Assembly (NCBI GenBank): GCA_022767125.1
Contig: JALEPZ010000109.1
Location: forward strand, 1-47,418
Direction of reading: 5' to 3'
DNA: 47,418 nt
Origin: Phocaeicola plebeius
GTDB taxonomy: Bacteria > Bacteroidota > Bacteroidia > Bacteroidales > Bacteroidaceae
The translations under genes were made by a program, and so were the position numbers. Shown here piece after piece: positions 14,657-23,182 of the stretch. The notes beneath the pieces were generated by a model that saw only the letters and a program-made list of their open reading frames with translations, ran no database searches and was not told where the DNA came from. Each line of letters starts with the position of its first letter. Position 1 is the first letter of the stretch.

Positions 14657-16729
14657 ATGAAGAAAACATGGTTTTTAGTAGGGTTGGGCTGGTCGATAGC
14701 ACTGGGATTGAAAGCGCAGGACGATGCCCTGAACAACAGTGCACAACTGCAGGAAGTAGTGATAAGAGGAGCACGGGTCGTCAGCCGTACCGACGGCCAG
14801 CTGATTTTCCCTTCGGAAGAAATGGCCCAATCGGCATCGTCGGGTTACCATTTGCTGAGGATGCTGCCGCTGCCCAATGTCAAGGTGGACGATGTCAACG
14901 AGAGCATCGTTGCCACCAGCTCGCTCATAGGTAGCGTACAGGTGAGAATCAATGATGTGGTGGCATCGGCTGCCGACATGCAGTCGCTGCAGCCTAAGGA
15001 AGTGGAGAAGGTGGAGTTGATCGACCGTCCGGGCGTGCGCTATGGCGATGGTGTCGGCATCGTGATCAATATCATCACGCGCAAGGCATCAGGAGGCTAT
15101 GTCGTCGGGGCCAGCGGTACGTATGTGCCCAAGGCGAGCATGGCGAGAGGCAATGCCTATACAAAGATAAACAATGGGAACCATGAAGTGCTGCTGAACT
15201 ATTCGGGGGCATACAGCCGTTCCGATGGCTATAGCATGGAGGCGCAGACCCGCTACCTCATGGAGGAGGGCACCTCGTACCAGGTGGCGAGAAACACCTA
15301 CGACATCCTCCATCGGAACACTGACCATCACCTGCAGGCGAGATACAGCAGGGTCAACGCGGAGAACGCTTTTCTCGCCACCCTCTCTACTTCCATAGCA
15401 GACAGTCCGCGCAACCACAAAGAGACCGATGTGACCTATCCCGACGGAAGAAACCTCCGTGAGACCACCGACAACACGGAGAAGGTGGTTAGTCCCTGGA
15501 TCGACCTGTATGGGAAGACCGGTATCGGCAACCAACAGACCATCGTGGCCAATGCCTCCGTAGCACATACACATACCGACTATACATACCGGTTTGCGTC
15601 GGACAAAGATACCTTTGGATATAGCACGCTCGGCAAGGCGTGGTCGCTCCGGTCGGAGGCAATCTATGAGAACCGCATGAAGCCCTTCACACTTTCCGCA
15701 GGCGCTCGCTACCACCAGAAATACATCGACAACGACTATTCGGGAGATGCCACACAAGTGTCGCAGATCCATTCGGGCAGCCTCCAGTCTTTCGTGCAGC
15801 TGAAAGGCTCGTTAGGGAAGATAGGATATATGGCCGGTGTGGACCTTACCCGTGAGTACTATCGTCAGGGGGAGATCAGTTACGACAAGCTGTGGCTGCG
15901 TCCGAAACTGAACCTTTCCCTGCCGGTTTCCCAACATGTCAGGCTCGACTATACTTTTACCACCGCTCCTGCTCCGTCCCGGCTGCAGAACATGAGCAGT
16001 ATGTCCATCATGACCAACGAGATGGAATATTCGGTGGGCAATCCGAACCTCATCATGGCGAGACGCGACGAGCACACCCTGTCCCTCAGCTACCAGTCAC
16101 CGCGACTGTACAACCGGCTGATGGCCTTCTTCCGCCACAATGCCCATCCTGCCATGCAGCATATATACCGCACGGACGACAGCCGCTTTGCCGTGACCTA
16201 TCTTGAAGGCCGTCGCATCGATTTCCTCCTGCTGCAGAACTACACCTCCTGTGACATCGTCCCGAAACATCTCAATGCCTATCTCTCGGCAGAGATGTTG
16301 CACATCGTCAACGACGGACAGGACTACAGCCACCGGCTGACTTCCTTTAACTTCCAGCTGGGGCTGACGGCCTGGCTAGGCAACTGGACCTTGATGGCGA
16401 ACATGGACAACGGTTTCCACTTTATGGAGAGCGAATACGAGGCACGCAACATTCTTTCCTCTTATCTCTCGGCATCCTACAGGATAAAAAGACTCGCCGC
16501 CGGCCTCTTCTGCCAGAACCCGTTCAAACGCAACGGCAAGGTGGAAGATGTGGAAAATTACAATCAACTCGTCCATAAGTTCCTGGTCGTAAGCAACCGC
16601 GACACGTCGAGTGCCATCGGCATCAAACTGACCTGGACGTTGTCAAAAGGACGTTCGTTCAAGGGGCTGGAGCGGGACACAGACCGATTGAAGGATACGG
16701 AGACAGGAGTGGCCAAACCTGGGAGATGA
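14657..16729 (+). CDS. TonB-dependent-receptor-like outer-membrane beta-barrel protein
   Basis: This 690-aa protein has a signal peptide ending in KAQ, a plug-like domain (about 30-150, with LQEVVIRGARV, VEKVELIDRPG and GVGIVINIITRKA) and a long barrel of alternating strands, as in the Bacteroidetes 'outer membrane beta-barrel family' (TonB_dep_Rec_b-barrel). It lacks the carboxypeptidase-like N-terminal extension often found in this group. An upstream in-frame TTG at 14648 exists, but the ATG at 14657 gives the better signal peptide. The cargo is unknown. It has its own promoter preceded by the palindrome and lies directly downstream of the membrane-tethered regulator, which probably senses a related envelope signal. 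Confidence 0.88.
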   Translation: MKKTWFLVGLGWSIALGLKAQDDALNNSAQLQEVVIRGARVVSRTDGQLIFPSEEMAQSASSGYHLLRMLPLPNVKVDDVNESIVATSSLIGSVQVRINDVVASAADMQSLQPKEVEKVELIDRPGVRYGDGVGIVINIITRKASGGYVVGASGTYVPKASMARGNAYTKINNGNHEVLLNYSGAYSRSDGYSMEAQTRYLMEEGTSYQVARNTYDILHRNTDHHLQARYSRVNAENAFLATLSTSIADSPRNHKETDVTYPDGRNLRETTDNTEKVVSPWIDLYGKTGIGNQQTIVANASVAHTHTDYTYRFASDKDTFGYSTLGKAWSLRSEAIYENRMKPFTLSAGARYHQKYIDNDYSGDATQVSQIHSGSLQSFVQLKGSLGKIGYMAGVDLTREYYRQGEISYDKLWLRPKLNLSLPVSQHVRLDYTFTTAPAPSRLQNMSSMSIMTNEMEYSVGNPNLIMARRDEHTLSLSYQSPRLYNRLMAFFRHNAHPAMQHIYRTDDSRFAVTYLEGRRIDFLLLQNYTSCDIVPKHLNAYLSAEMLHIVNDGQDYSHRLTSFNFQLGLTAWLGNWTLMANMDNGFHFMESEYEARNILSSYLSASYRIKRLAAGLFCQNPFKRNGKVEDVENYNQLVHKFLVVSNRDTSSAIGIKLTWTLSKGRSFKGLERDTDRLKDTETGVAKPGR

Positions 16730-16793
16730 GAATTTTTGCGGCTATCGTCCTATCTTTATCCCCGTATTCTGTCGGATTTTCAAAATATCTTTG

Positions 16794-16801
16794 TAACTTT
16801 G
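16794..16801 (+). promoter_or_regulatory. -7 promoter box for fumarase
   Basis: TAACTTTG matches TAnnTTTG, about 40 bp before the ATG at 16842. Box and leader are nearly the same as those at 13197-13247. Confidence 0.8.
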
Positions 16802-16841
16802 CTTCCAACGATAACTAACCATTTAAACAAAAGAAGTATTT

Positions 16842-18482
16842 ATGGCAACACCCGATTTCAAGTATCAGCCCATGTTCGAGCACGGGGAAGATACGACTGA
16901 ATATTATCTGCTTACGAAAGACTATGTCTCCGTGAGTGAGTTCGAAGGAAAACCCATCTTGAAGATTGAGAAGGAAGGTCTGACCGCTATGGCCAACGCT
17001 GCTTTCCACGATGTGTCGTTCATGCTGCGCCGTGAGCACAACGAACAGGTAGCTAAGATCCTGCACGATCCGGAAGCCAGCGACAACGACAAGTATGTGG
17101 CACTGACCTTCTTGCGCAATGCCGAAGTGGCAGCCAAGGGCGTACTGCCTTTCTGCCAGGATACCGGTACGGCCATCATCCACGGCGAAAAGGGCCAGCA
17201 GGTATGGACCGGCTATTGCGATGAGGAAGCGCTTTCGTTGGGTGTTTTCAAGACCTATACCGAGAACAACCTCCGCTATTCGCAGAATGCTCCGCTGAGC
17301 ATGTACGACGAAGTGAATACCCGTTGCAACCTGCCCGCTCAGATTGACCTCGAAGCTACCGAAGGAATGGAATACCGCTTCCTGTGTGTGACGAAGGGTG
17401 GCGGTTCGGCCAACAAGACCTATCTGTATCAGGAGACCAAGGCTATCCTGAATCCCGGCACACTGGTTCCCTTCCTTGTAGAGAAGATGAAGACACTGGG
17501 TACAGCCGCTTGTCCTCCTTATCATATTGCATTTGTCATCGGCGGTACGTCGGCTGAAAAGAACCTGCTGACCGTGAAGCTGGCTTCTACACACTATTAC
17601 GATAACCTGCCGACTACGGGTAACGCCGGTGGCCGTGCTTTCCGCGATGTGGAACTCGAAAAGCAGGTACTGGAAGAAGCACTCCGCATCGGCCTGGGCG
17701 CACAGTTCGGCGGCAAGTATTACGCACTCGATGTCCGCATCATCCGTCTGCCGCGTCATGGCGCTTCCTGCCCTGTAGGCTTGGGCGTATCCTGCTCGGC
17801 CGACCGCAACGTGAAGTGCAAGATCAACAAGGACGGTATCTGGATCGAGAAGCTGGATGCCAACCCGGGTGAACTGATTCCGGAAGAATTGCGTCAGGCT
17901 GGCGAAGGCAATGCCGTGAAGATCGACCTGAACCGTCCGATGCCGGAAATCCTGGCCGAACTCGACAAGTATCCCGTAGCTACCCGTCTGTCGCTTAACG
18001 GAACGATTATCGTAGGCCGTGACATCGCTCATGCCAAGCTGAAGGAGCGTCTGGACCGTGGTGAAGAACTGCCGCAGTACATCAAGGATCATCCCATCTA
18101 CTATGCCGGTCCTGCCAAGACACCTGCCGGAATGGCTTGCGGTTCGATGGGACCCACGACGGCCGGACGTATGGACCCGTATGTGGACTTGTTCCAGGCT
18201 CATGGTGGTAGCATGATTATGTTGGCAAAGGGTAACCGCAGCCAGGCGGTAACGGATGCCTGCAAGAAGCACGGCGGTTTCTACCTCGGCTCGATCGGTG
18301 GTCCTGCCGCTATCCTGGCACAGAACAACATCAAGAGTATCGAATGTGTGGAATATCCCGAACTGGGCATGGAAGCCATCTGGAAGATTGAAGTGGAGAA
18401 CTTCCCGGCCTTCATCCTGGTGGACAACAAGGGCAATGACTTCTTCAAGCAGATCAAGCCGCGTTGCTCCGGCTGCAAGTGA
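16842..18482 (+). CDS. fumA: Fumarate hydratase, class I (4Fe-4S)
   Basis: The enzyme interconverts fumarate and malate in the reductive branch that makes succinate in Bacteroidales. At 546 aa it is the single-chain form with alpha and beta parts fused. Three cluster-ligand cysteines can be placed at Cys105 ([10 protein letters not shown]), Cys224 (TAACPPYHI) and Cys318 (GLGVSC), the same positions as in E. coli FumA. The beta part shows YYAGPAKTP and [15 protein letters not shown]. Class I fumarases are oxygen sensitive, in keeping with an anaerobe. It is transcribed alone from a near-consensus promoter and ends before a strong hairpin shared with the convergent gene. The symbol follows the E. 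coli class I gene; fumB would be equally valid. Confidence 0.96.
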   Translation: MATPDFKYQPMFEHGEDTTEYYLLTKDYVSVSEFEGKPILKIEKEGLTAMANAAFHDVSFMLRREHNEQVAKILHDPEASDNDKYVALTFLRNAEVAAKGVLPFCQDTGTAIIHGEKGQQVWTGYCDEEALSLGVFKTYTENNLRYSQNAPLSMYDEVNTRCNLPAQIDLEATEGMEYRFLCVTKGGGSANKTYLYQETKAILNPGTLVPFLVEKMKTLGTAACPPYHIAFVIGGTSAEKNLLTVKLASTHYYDNLPTTGNAGGRAFRDVELEKQVLEEALRIGLGAQFGGKYYALDVRIIRLPRHGASCPVGLGVSCSADRNVKCKINKDGIWIEKLDANPGELIPEELRQAGEGNAVKIDLNRPMPEILAELDKYPVATRLSLNGTIIVGRDIAHAKLKERLDRGEELPQYIKDHPIYYAGPAKTPAGMACGSMGPTTAGRMDPYVDLFQAHGGSMIMLAKGNRSQAVTDACKKHGGFYLGSIGGPAAILAQNNIKSIECVEYPELGMEAIWKIEVENFPAFILVDNKGNDFFKQIKPRCSGCK

Positions 18483-18521
18483 TATTTTTCTTCATAGATA
18501 GGGCTTCTTCCTGAAGCCGGC

Positions 18522-18557
18522 AAGAACCCGTCGATGAGGCTTCATCGACGGGTTCTT
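18522..18557. terminator. Bidirectional hairpin between fumarase and acetyltransferase genes
   Basis: A perfect 16-bp stem (18522-18537 with 18542-18557, GAACCCGTCGATGA type) closes a 4-nt loop between convergent genes. The T-run is short. Nearby are a smaller hairpin (GGCTTC/GAAGCC, about 18502-18518), a further copy of CCCGTCGAT and a near palindrome CGATATT/AATATCG at 18576-18590. Confidence 0.75.
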
Positions 18558-18607
18558 CGCGTCATAGGGACCCGTCGATATTCAATATCGTTTGAAGAGG
18601 AATATCC

Positions 18608-19090
18608 TTAGAGGATGCACTCGAAGTCGTAGATGTCCAACCACTGTCCGAATTTCCGTCCTACCTCCGCAAAACGGGACACCTGCTGGAATCCGAATGT
18701 GCGGTGCAGGCAGACGCTGGCTTCGTTGGGCACGGTGATGCAGGCCACCAGGCTGTGCAGTCCTTGCGTGCGGCAGGCTTCGAGGAGGGCCGCCAGCAGC
18801 CGGCGTCCGCAGCCTTGGCGATGGTGGTCAGGACGGACATAAATGGTGGTTTCGGCCGTGAGGCGGTAGGCTTCTTTTTCTTTCCAGCGGTGGGCATAGC
18901 AATAGCCGGTAATGCAGCCGTCGGTTTCTTCCACGAGGTAGGGGTAGCCGGCAGCAATCGATTCGATGCGCTGGCGCATTTCCGCTTCACTGACGGGTTC
19001 CGTCTCGAACGTGATGGTGGTATGTTGAATGTAGTAGTTGTAGATGGCTGCAATGGCAGCGGCATCAGAGGGGGAGACAGGACGTATCAT
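18608..19090 (-). CDS. GNAT acetyltransferase, phosphinothricin/methionine-sulfoximine type
   Basis: The 160-aa product is a GNAT-fold N-acetyltransferase closest in pattern to phosphinothricin/methionine sulfoximine acetyltransferases, which acetylate glutamate-like amino acid analogues with acetyl-CoA. Visible landmarks are the N-terminal strand IRPVSPSDAAAIAAIYNYYI, the acetyl-CoA loop RQGCGRRLL, NEASVCLHRTFGFQQ and the C-terminal QWLDIYDFE characteristic of this subgroup. Its start overlaps the stop of the upstream membrane-protein gene by 4 bp, so it is the last gene of a tightly packed operon. The real substrate in this organism is unknown; amino-acid analogue detoxification is the usual assignment. 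Confidence 0.88.
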   Translation of the reverse strand: MIRPVSPSDAAAIAAIYNYYIQHTTITFETEPVSEAEMRQRIESIAAGYPYLVEETDGCITGYCYAHRWKEKEAYRLTAETTIYVRPDHHRQGCGRRLLAALLEACRTQGLHSLVACITVPNEASVCLHRTFGFQQVSRFAEVGRKFGQWLDIYDFECIL

Positions 19091-20070
19091 GGATGTTCAG
19101 GTGTTTCATATTCATTCCAGACTTCCGCTGCCATCTGCAGGTGCTCCAGTTCTTTCAGCAGGGAGGGGCTGAAGTCGGAAGGTTGTTGTTTGATTTCTTC
19201 GAACGTGAAAAACCGGCCTTTTTCCGTCCGCAGCTCATCTGCACGGTGGAGCGGATAGATATAGACCGAGACCGGCCGTCGGTGGGCACCGCTGGTTTCG
19301 TCGGTCCAGTGGCGCAGCAGCAGACGGGGAGCTCTATGGGGAGCAGCGATATTTTTCCGTACCAGTTTCCGGGCTTTCCGGTCAATGGCCGAGGAGGGGC
19401 CGAGCAATGTAGTCGTAAGGGGCAGGTCCCAGACGGACGAAGGAAGGTCGGTGAGGTAGATCTTGCCTTGGTAGAGGGGAGCGATGCGGATGAGGCTGCC
19501 CGGCAGTTCTTCGGCTTGCAGGGCCAGTCGGATGCCGACGATGTTGATGATCATGCAGAGCAGGTAGATGCAGATGGGAATAAGGTGGCGGAATACATAA
19601 TCGATGTGGGGGTGAGGCGGCCGGCCGGACGCATAGACGAAGAACAGCGAGAGCAGATGGGCCGTGGAGAGGATGACGATGATTTTCGCTTCTAACCGAT
19701 AGGAGATGTGGTGGGTGAGGTGCATCTGGGCCAACCATGTCTGGTAGCTGTCGGGCAAGGTGAGGTAGAGGAAGGCGAATACGAGAAGGAGAAACTCAAG
19801 GACGAACGTGAGGTCAGCTTCCGAGAGGAGGCTGGGGTTACCGTAGCCGGAGAAACTGTAGCAGAGCGTCATGCCGATGAGGCCCTGGAGGAGGAAGAAA
19901 TTCAGGCTCCTGCGGTAGCCGATGGCATAGACAAGTCCGCCCAGGCTGGACAGGATGCCCGTCAGCAGGACGGGTGCTGCCGGCAGCCAGTGCAGTCCGA
20001 TAAGGGTGCAGAGGGTCGGCAGCAGTCCCATGGATACGATGGTGTCCTTGTATTTCAGCAACAGTCTCAT
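19087..20070 (-). CDS. Polytopic membrane protein with C-terminal Nudix-like soluble domain
   Basis: The 327-aa protein has about six hydrophobic segments in the first ~185 residues (for example around 28-48, 88-107, 128-150 and 165-185), then a soluble domain. The soluble part (PLYQGKIYLTDLPSS, ARKLVRKNIAAPHRAPRLLLRHW, KGRFFTFEEIKQQ) recalls Nudix-like domains of some Bacteroidetes proteins. However, the catalytic Nudix box (GX5EX7REUXEEXGU) is not recognisable, so enzymatic activity is doubtful. It overlaps lipA upstream and the acetyltransferase downstream by 4 bp each, indicating translational coupling. I do not recognise a characterised homologue. Confidence 0.75.
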   Translation of the reverse strand: MRLLLKYKDTIVSMGLLPTLCTLIGLHWLPAAPVLLTGILSSLGGLVYAIGYRRSLNFFLLQGLIGMTLCYSFSGYGNPSLLSEADLTFVLEFLLLVFAFLYLTLPDSYQTWLAQMHLTHHISYRLEAKIIVILSTAHLLSLFFVYASGRPPHPHIDYVFRHLIPICIYLLCMIINIVGIRLALQAEELPGSLIRIAPLYQGKIYLTDLPSSVWDLPLTTTLLGPSSAIDRKARKLVRKNIAAPHRAPRLLLRHWTDETSGAHRRPVSVYIYPLHRADELRTEKGRFFTFEEIKQQPSDFSPSLLKELEHLQMAAEVWNEYETPEHP

Positions 20071-20942
20071 GGTCGGTCAGCGGGCTTCGTGGTCGAGAAC
20101 TTCAGGTGTTTTTCTGCATGGTAGGACGAGCGGACGAGCGGACCGCTTTCTACCGTGGCAAATCCTTTGCCTTCTCCCAGTTCCTTGTAGCGGCGGAACT
20201 GTTCGGGATGAATGTATTCTGCCACCGGGTAGTGCTTGCGGCTGGGCTGCAGGTACTGGCCGATGGTCAGGATGCGGCAGCCCTGTTCCAGCAGGTCGTC
20301 CATGGCTTGCAACACTTCGTCTTCCGTCTCGCCCAGTCCCACCATAAGGCCCGACTTGGCGGTCAGGCCGCTGTCGGCAATGAGGCGGATGACGGACAGG
20401 CTGGTATCGTAGCGGGCAACGCTGCGCACCAGCGGTGTCAGGCGGCGTACGGTCTCCAGGTTGTGCGACACGATGTCGGGACGGGCATCCGTCACCATCC
20501 GTACCAGTTCAGCACGGCCCTGGAAATCGGGAATCAGCGTTTCCAGGGTGGTGGTGGGGTTCGTCCGCTTGATGGCCCGGATGGTGGCGGCCCAGTGGGA
20601 GGCCCCCAGATCGGGAAGGTCATCGCGGTCTACGGAGGTCACCACAGCATGGTCCAGCTGCATCAGGCGGACCGATTCGGCTACCTGTTCCGGCTCGTCG
20701 GGCACCAGCGGCAGGGGACGGCCGCTCTGGGTATTGCAGAACTTGCAGCTGCGGGTGCAGATGGCACCGGCTATCATGAAGGTAGCCGTGCCTTTGCCCC
20801 AGCATTCGCCCAGATTCGGACAACGTCCGCTACTGCAGATGGTATGCAGGTGATGAGTGTCGACAATGCGCTTGGTTTCCGTATAGCGGGCATTGGCACC
20901 GATGCTTATTTTCAACCAGTCCGGTTTCTTGACGTGCTCCAT
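20067..20942 (-). CDS. lipA: Lipoyl synthase (radical SAM)
   Basis: LipA inserts two sulfur atoms into protein-bound octanoyl groups to make the lipoyl cofactor of 2-oxoacid dehydrogenases and the glycine cleavage system. The 291-aa protein has both cluster motifs: the auxiliary cluster set Cys36, Cys41, Cys47 (CSSGRCPNLGEC) and the radical SAM motif Cys62, Cys66, Cys69 (CTRSCKFC). The C-terminal RSSYHA motif supplies the serine ligand of the auxiliary cluster. All catalytic residues are present and length is typical. It lies 11 bp after the dipeptidyl peptidase gene and overlaps the next gene by 4 bp. No lipB or lplA is visible in this window. Confidence 0.97.
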   Translation of the reverse strand: MEHVKKPDWLKISIGANARYTETKRIVDTHHLHTICSSGRCPNLGECWGKGTATFMIAGAICTRSCKFCNTQSGRPLPLVPDEPEQVAESVRLMQLDHAVVTSVDRDDLPDLGASHWAATIRAIKRTNPTTTLETLIPDFQGRAELVRMVTDARPDIVSHNLETVRRLTPLVRSVARYDTSLSVIRLIADSGLTAKSGLMVGLGETEDEVLQAMDDLLEQGCRILTIGQYLQPSRKHYPVAEYIHPEQFRRYKELGEGKGFATVESGPLVRSSYHAEKHLKFSTTKPADRP

Positions 20943-20953
20943 ACCGGTGGGTG

Positions 20954-23161
20954 TTAGAGGTTGCGAAGGAAAAATTCGGCCACGCGGGTCATCAGGTGTT
21001 CGCGGGTCTTTCCACCGCTGATGCCGTGGTTGCGGTTGGTGTAGACCTGCATCTCGAACTGGATGCCGGCCTGTACGAGGGCTTCGCAGTATTCGGCACA
21101 GTTCTGGTAGTGCACGTTGTCGTCGGCCGTGCCGTGGATGAGCAGCAGGCTGCCGTGCAGCTGCGGTGCACGCCGGATGGCAGAACCGGCATCATATCCT
21201 TCGGCATTTTCTTGCGGCGTACGCATGAAGCGTTCGGTATAGACGGTGTCATAGAAGCGCCAGTCGCTGGGAGCCGCTATGGCTACGCCGGCCTTGAAGG
21301 CGTTCGATCCGTCGCTCATGGACATCAGGGTGTTATAGCCGCCGAAGCTCCAGCCCCAGATACCGATGCGGCTGCCGTCCACATAGGGCAGGCTGCCCAG
21401 GTAGCGGGAGGTTTCGGCCTGGTCGTGCGATTCCTTCACGCCCAGCTGCAGGTAGGTGCATTTCTCGAAGTCGGAGCCTCGTCCGCCTGTGCCGCGTCCG
21501 TCCACGCAGGCCATGATGTAGCCGCGGTCGCACATGTAGGCTTCAAACAGGCCGCCGTCGCGGAACGCACCAATGCCCCACTGGTCGATCACCTGCTGCG
21601 AACCGGGTCCGCTGTACTGGTGCAGGATGACGGGGTATTTCTTGTTGGCATCGAAGTGGGCCGGTTTCATCATCCAGCCGTTCAGCTGTACGCCGTCGGC
21701 AGTGGTGAAGGTGAAGAATTCCTTGGTCGGCAGATTCAGTCCGGCGGTTTTTTCTTTCAACCGTGCATTGTCCAGCAGGGTGGCCAACTGCTTGCCTTTA
21801 TTGTCGTTCAAGGTGATGACCGTGGGGGTGCTGACATTGGTGAACTTGTCGATGTAGTAGGCCAGGCTGTGGCTGAAAATGGCCGAATGGGTACCGGTAG
21901 CCGCCGAGAGAAGGGTCTTTTTCCCCTTGGCGTCGACCTTGTAGATGGCCGAGCGCAAGGGGCTGCCTTCGTTGCTCGTATAATAGAAGGTATTCGACTT
22001 CTGGTCCCATCCGTGGAACGCCTTCACTTCGTAGTTGCCCTTGGTAATCTGGCGCACCAGGTTACCGTTGATGGTGTAGAGGTACAGGTGGTTATAGCCG
22101 TCGCGTTCGCTCATGAGCACGATGTGTTCGGGGTAGAACTGGATGTCGCCGTACTCCTGTTCCTTGATGTATTGTTCGGCTTCGTCGCGAATGGCCACCT
22201 TGCAGAGGCCGCTGCGGGGATGGGCCATGTAGAGGTCGAAGCGGTTCTGGTGACGGTTCAAGGTCATGATGGCCAGTTTCTCCGGATCGGAAGTGAACCG
22301 GATGCGGGGAATGTAGCCCGTGGTGTCAATGGGCAGGTCCATCTGGCGGGTGACATGGCTCTTGATGTCATACGTGTGGACGCTGACTTTCGAGTTCTTC
22401 ACACCGGCCTTGGGGTATTTGTACTCGTAGGCACCCGGATAGAGGGCGCAGTCTTCGCGGGCCGGAGCGGCCCCCTTGTACCAGGGGAAGGAGAACAGCG
22501 GTACCTGGCTCTCGTCGAAACGGATGTAGGCAATCATCTTGCTGTCGGCACTGAAGTCGAAGGCGCGGTTGAAGCTGAACTCCTCTTCGTACACCCAGTC
22601 GGGAATTCCGTTCAACACCTTATTATATTCCCCGTCGGTGGTTACCTGCGATTCGGCATTGCCGAACAGGAGTTTTACGAGATAGATGTTGTTGTTGCGC
22701 ACGAAGGCAATCTGGTTGCCGTCGGGCGAGAACAGGGGCACTTGCTGGGGACCGCCTTCCGAAAGGGGCTCCATGCGGTTGTTCTTCACGTTGAAGATGT
22801 AGTAAACGGCTGTGAAAGAATGGCGGTAGATGGGGCGGGTTTCAGTCTGGATGAGGATGAGTCGTTCGTCGGGCGAGAGAATATAGTCGTCGAACGAACG
22901 CAGCGTGCAATCGCGGGCTGTGCTGACATCGAACAGGGTGCCCACTTCCTGACCTGTGCGGAAGGAGTACTTCACGATGCGTTTGCGGTCGCTGCTGATC
23001 TGGGTATAGTGTTCACCGTCCAGCATCGGCTTGATGCCATAGATGTTTTCTGCCCGGTAGGTGCCCGAGGCCATTTCTTGCAGGGTAATGTTTCGCTGTG
23101 CATGTAGCCCCGAGAGGGTCAGGGTCATCCAGCAGAGGAAAAGAAGGAAGATTTTCTTCAT
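20954..23161 (-). CDS. dpp4: Dipeptidyl peptidase IV (S9B family)
   Basis: The 735-aa exported serine peptidase removes X-Pro or X-Ala dipeptides from peptide N-termini. A signal peptide (ending in LSGLHAQ) leads into the N-terminal beta-propeller (DPPIV_N, about 90-450) with the Glu motif YEEEFSF expected to bind the substrate amino terminus. The alpha/beta-hydrolase domain contains the catalytic triad: Ser605 in GWSFGGY, Asp in HGTADDNVHYQN and His in NRNHGI. Length fits the family. The gene starts 21 bp after the TonB-domain protein gene and ends 11 bp before lipA, so all three are probably on one transcript. Confidence 0.95.
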   Translation of the reverse strand: MKKIFLLFLCWMTLTLSGLHAQRNITLQEMASGTYRAENIYGIKPMLDGEHYTQISSDRKRIVKYSFRTGQEVGTLFDVSTARDCTLRSFDDYILSPDERLILIQTETRPIYRHSFTAVYYIFNVKNNRMEPLSEGGPQQVPLFSPDGNQIAFVRNNNIYLVKLLFGNAESQVTTDGEYNKVLNGIPDWVYEEEFSFNRAFDFSADSKMIAYIRFDESQVPLFSFPWYKGAAPAREDCALYPGAYEYKYPKAGVKNSKVSVHTYDIKSHVTRQMDLPIDTTGYIPRIRFTSDPEKLAIMTLNRHQNRFDLYMAHPRSGLCKVAIRDEAEQYIKEQEYGDIQFYPEHIVLMSERDGYNHLYLYTINGNLVRQITKGNYEVKAFHGWDQKSNTFYYTSNEGSPLRSAIYKVDAKGKKTLLSAATGTHSAIFSHSLAYYIDKFTNVSTPTVITLNDNKGKQLATLLDNARLKEKTAGLNLPTKEFFTFTTADGVQLNGWMMKPAHFDANKKYPVILHQYSGPGSQQVIDQWGIGAFRDGGLFEAYMCDRGYIMACVDGRGTGGRGSDFEKCTYLQLGVKESHDQAETSRYLGSLPYVDGSRIGIWGWSFGGYNTLMSMSDGSNAFKAGVAIAAPSDWRFYDTVYTERFMRTPQENAEGYDAGSAIRRAPQLHGSLLLIHGTADDNVHYQNCAEYCEALVQAGIQFEMQVYTNRNHGISGGKTREHLMTRVAEFFLRNL

Positions 23162-23182
23162 GACGAATACGTGTTTATAGGG

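Noticed and set aside
16815..18272. Long minus-strand open frame opposite fumarase
   Set aside because: Antisense shadow of a gene whose Fe-S cysteines and catalytic blocks are all present.
20951..23107. Very long plus-strand open frame opposite the dipeptidyl peptidase gene
   Set aside because: It is the mirror of a clear S9B peptidase with its catalytic motifs; the translated product is rich in Val/Gly/His without any family feature.
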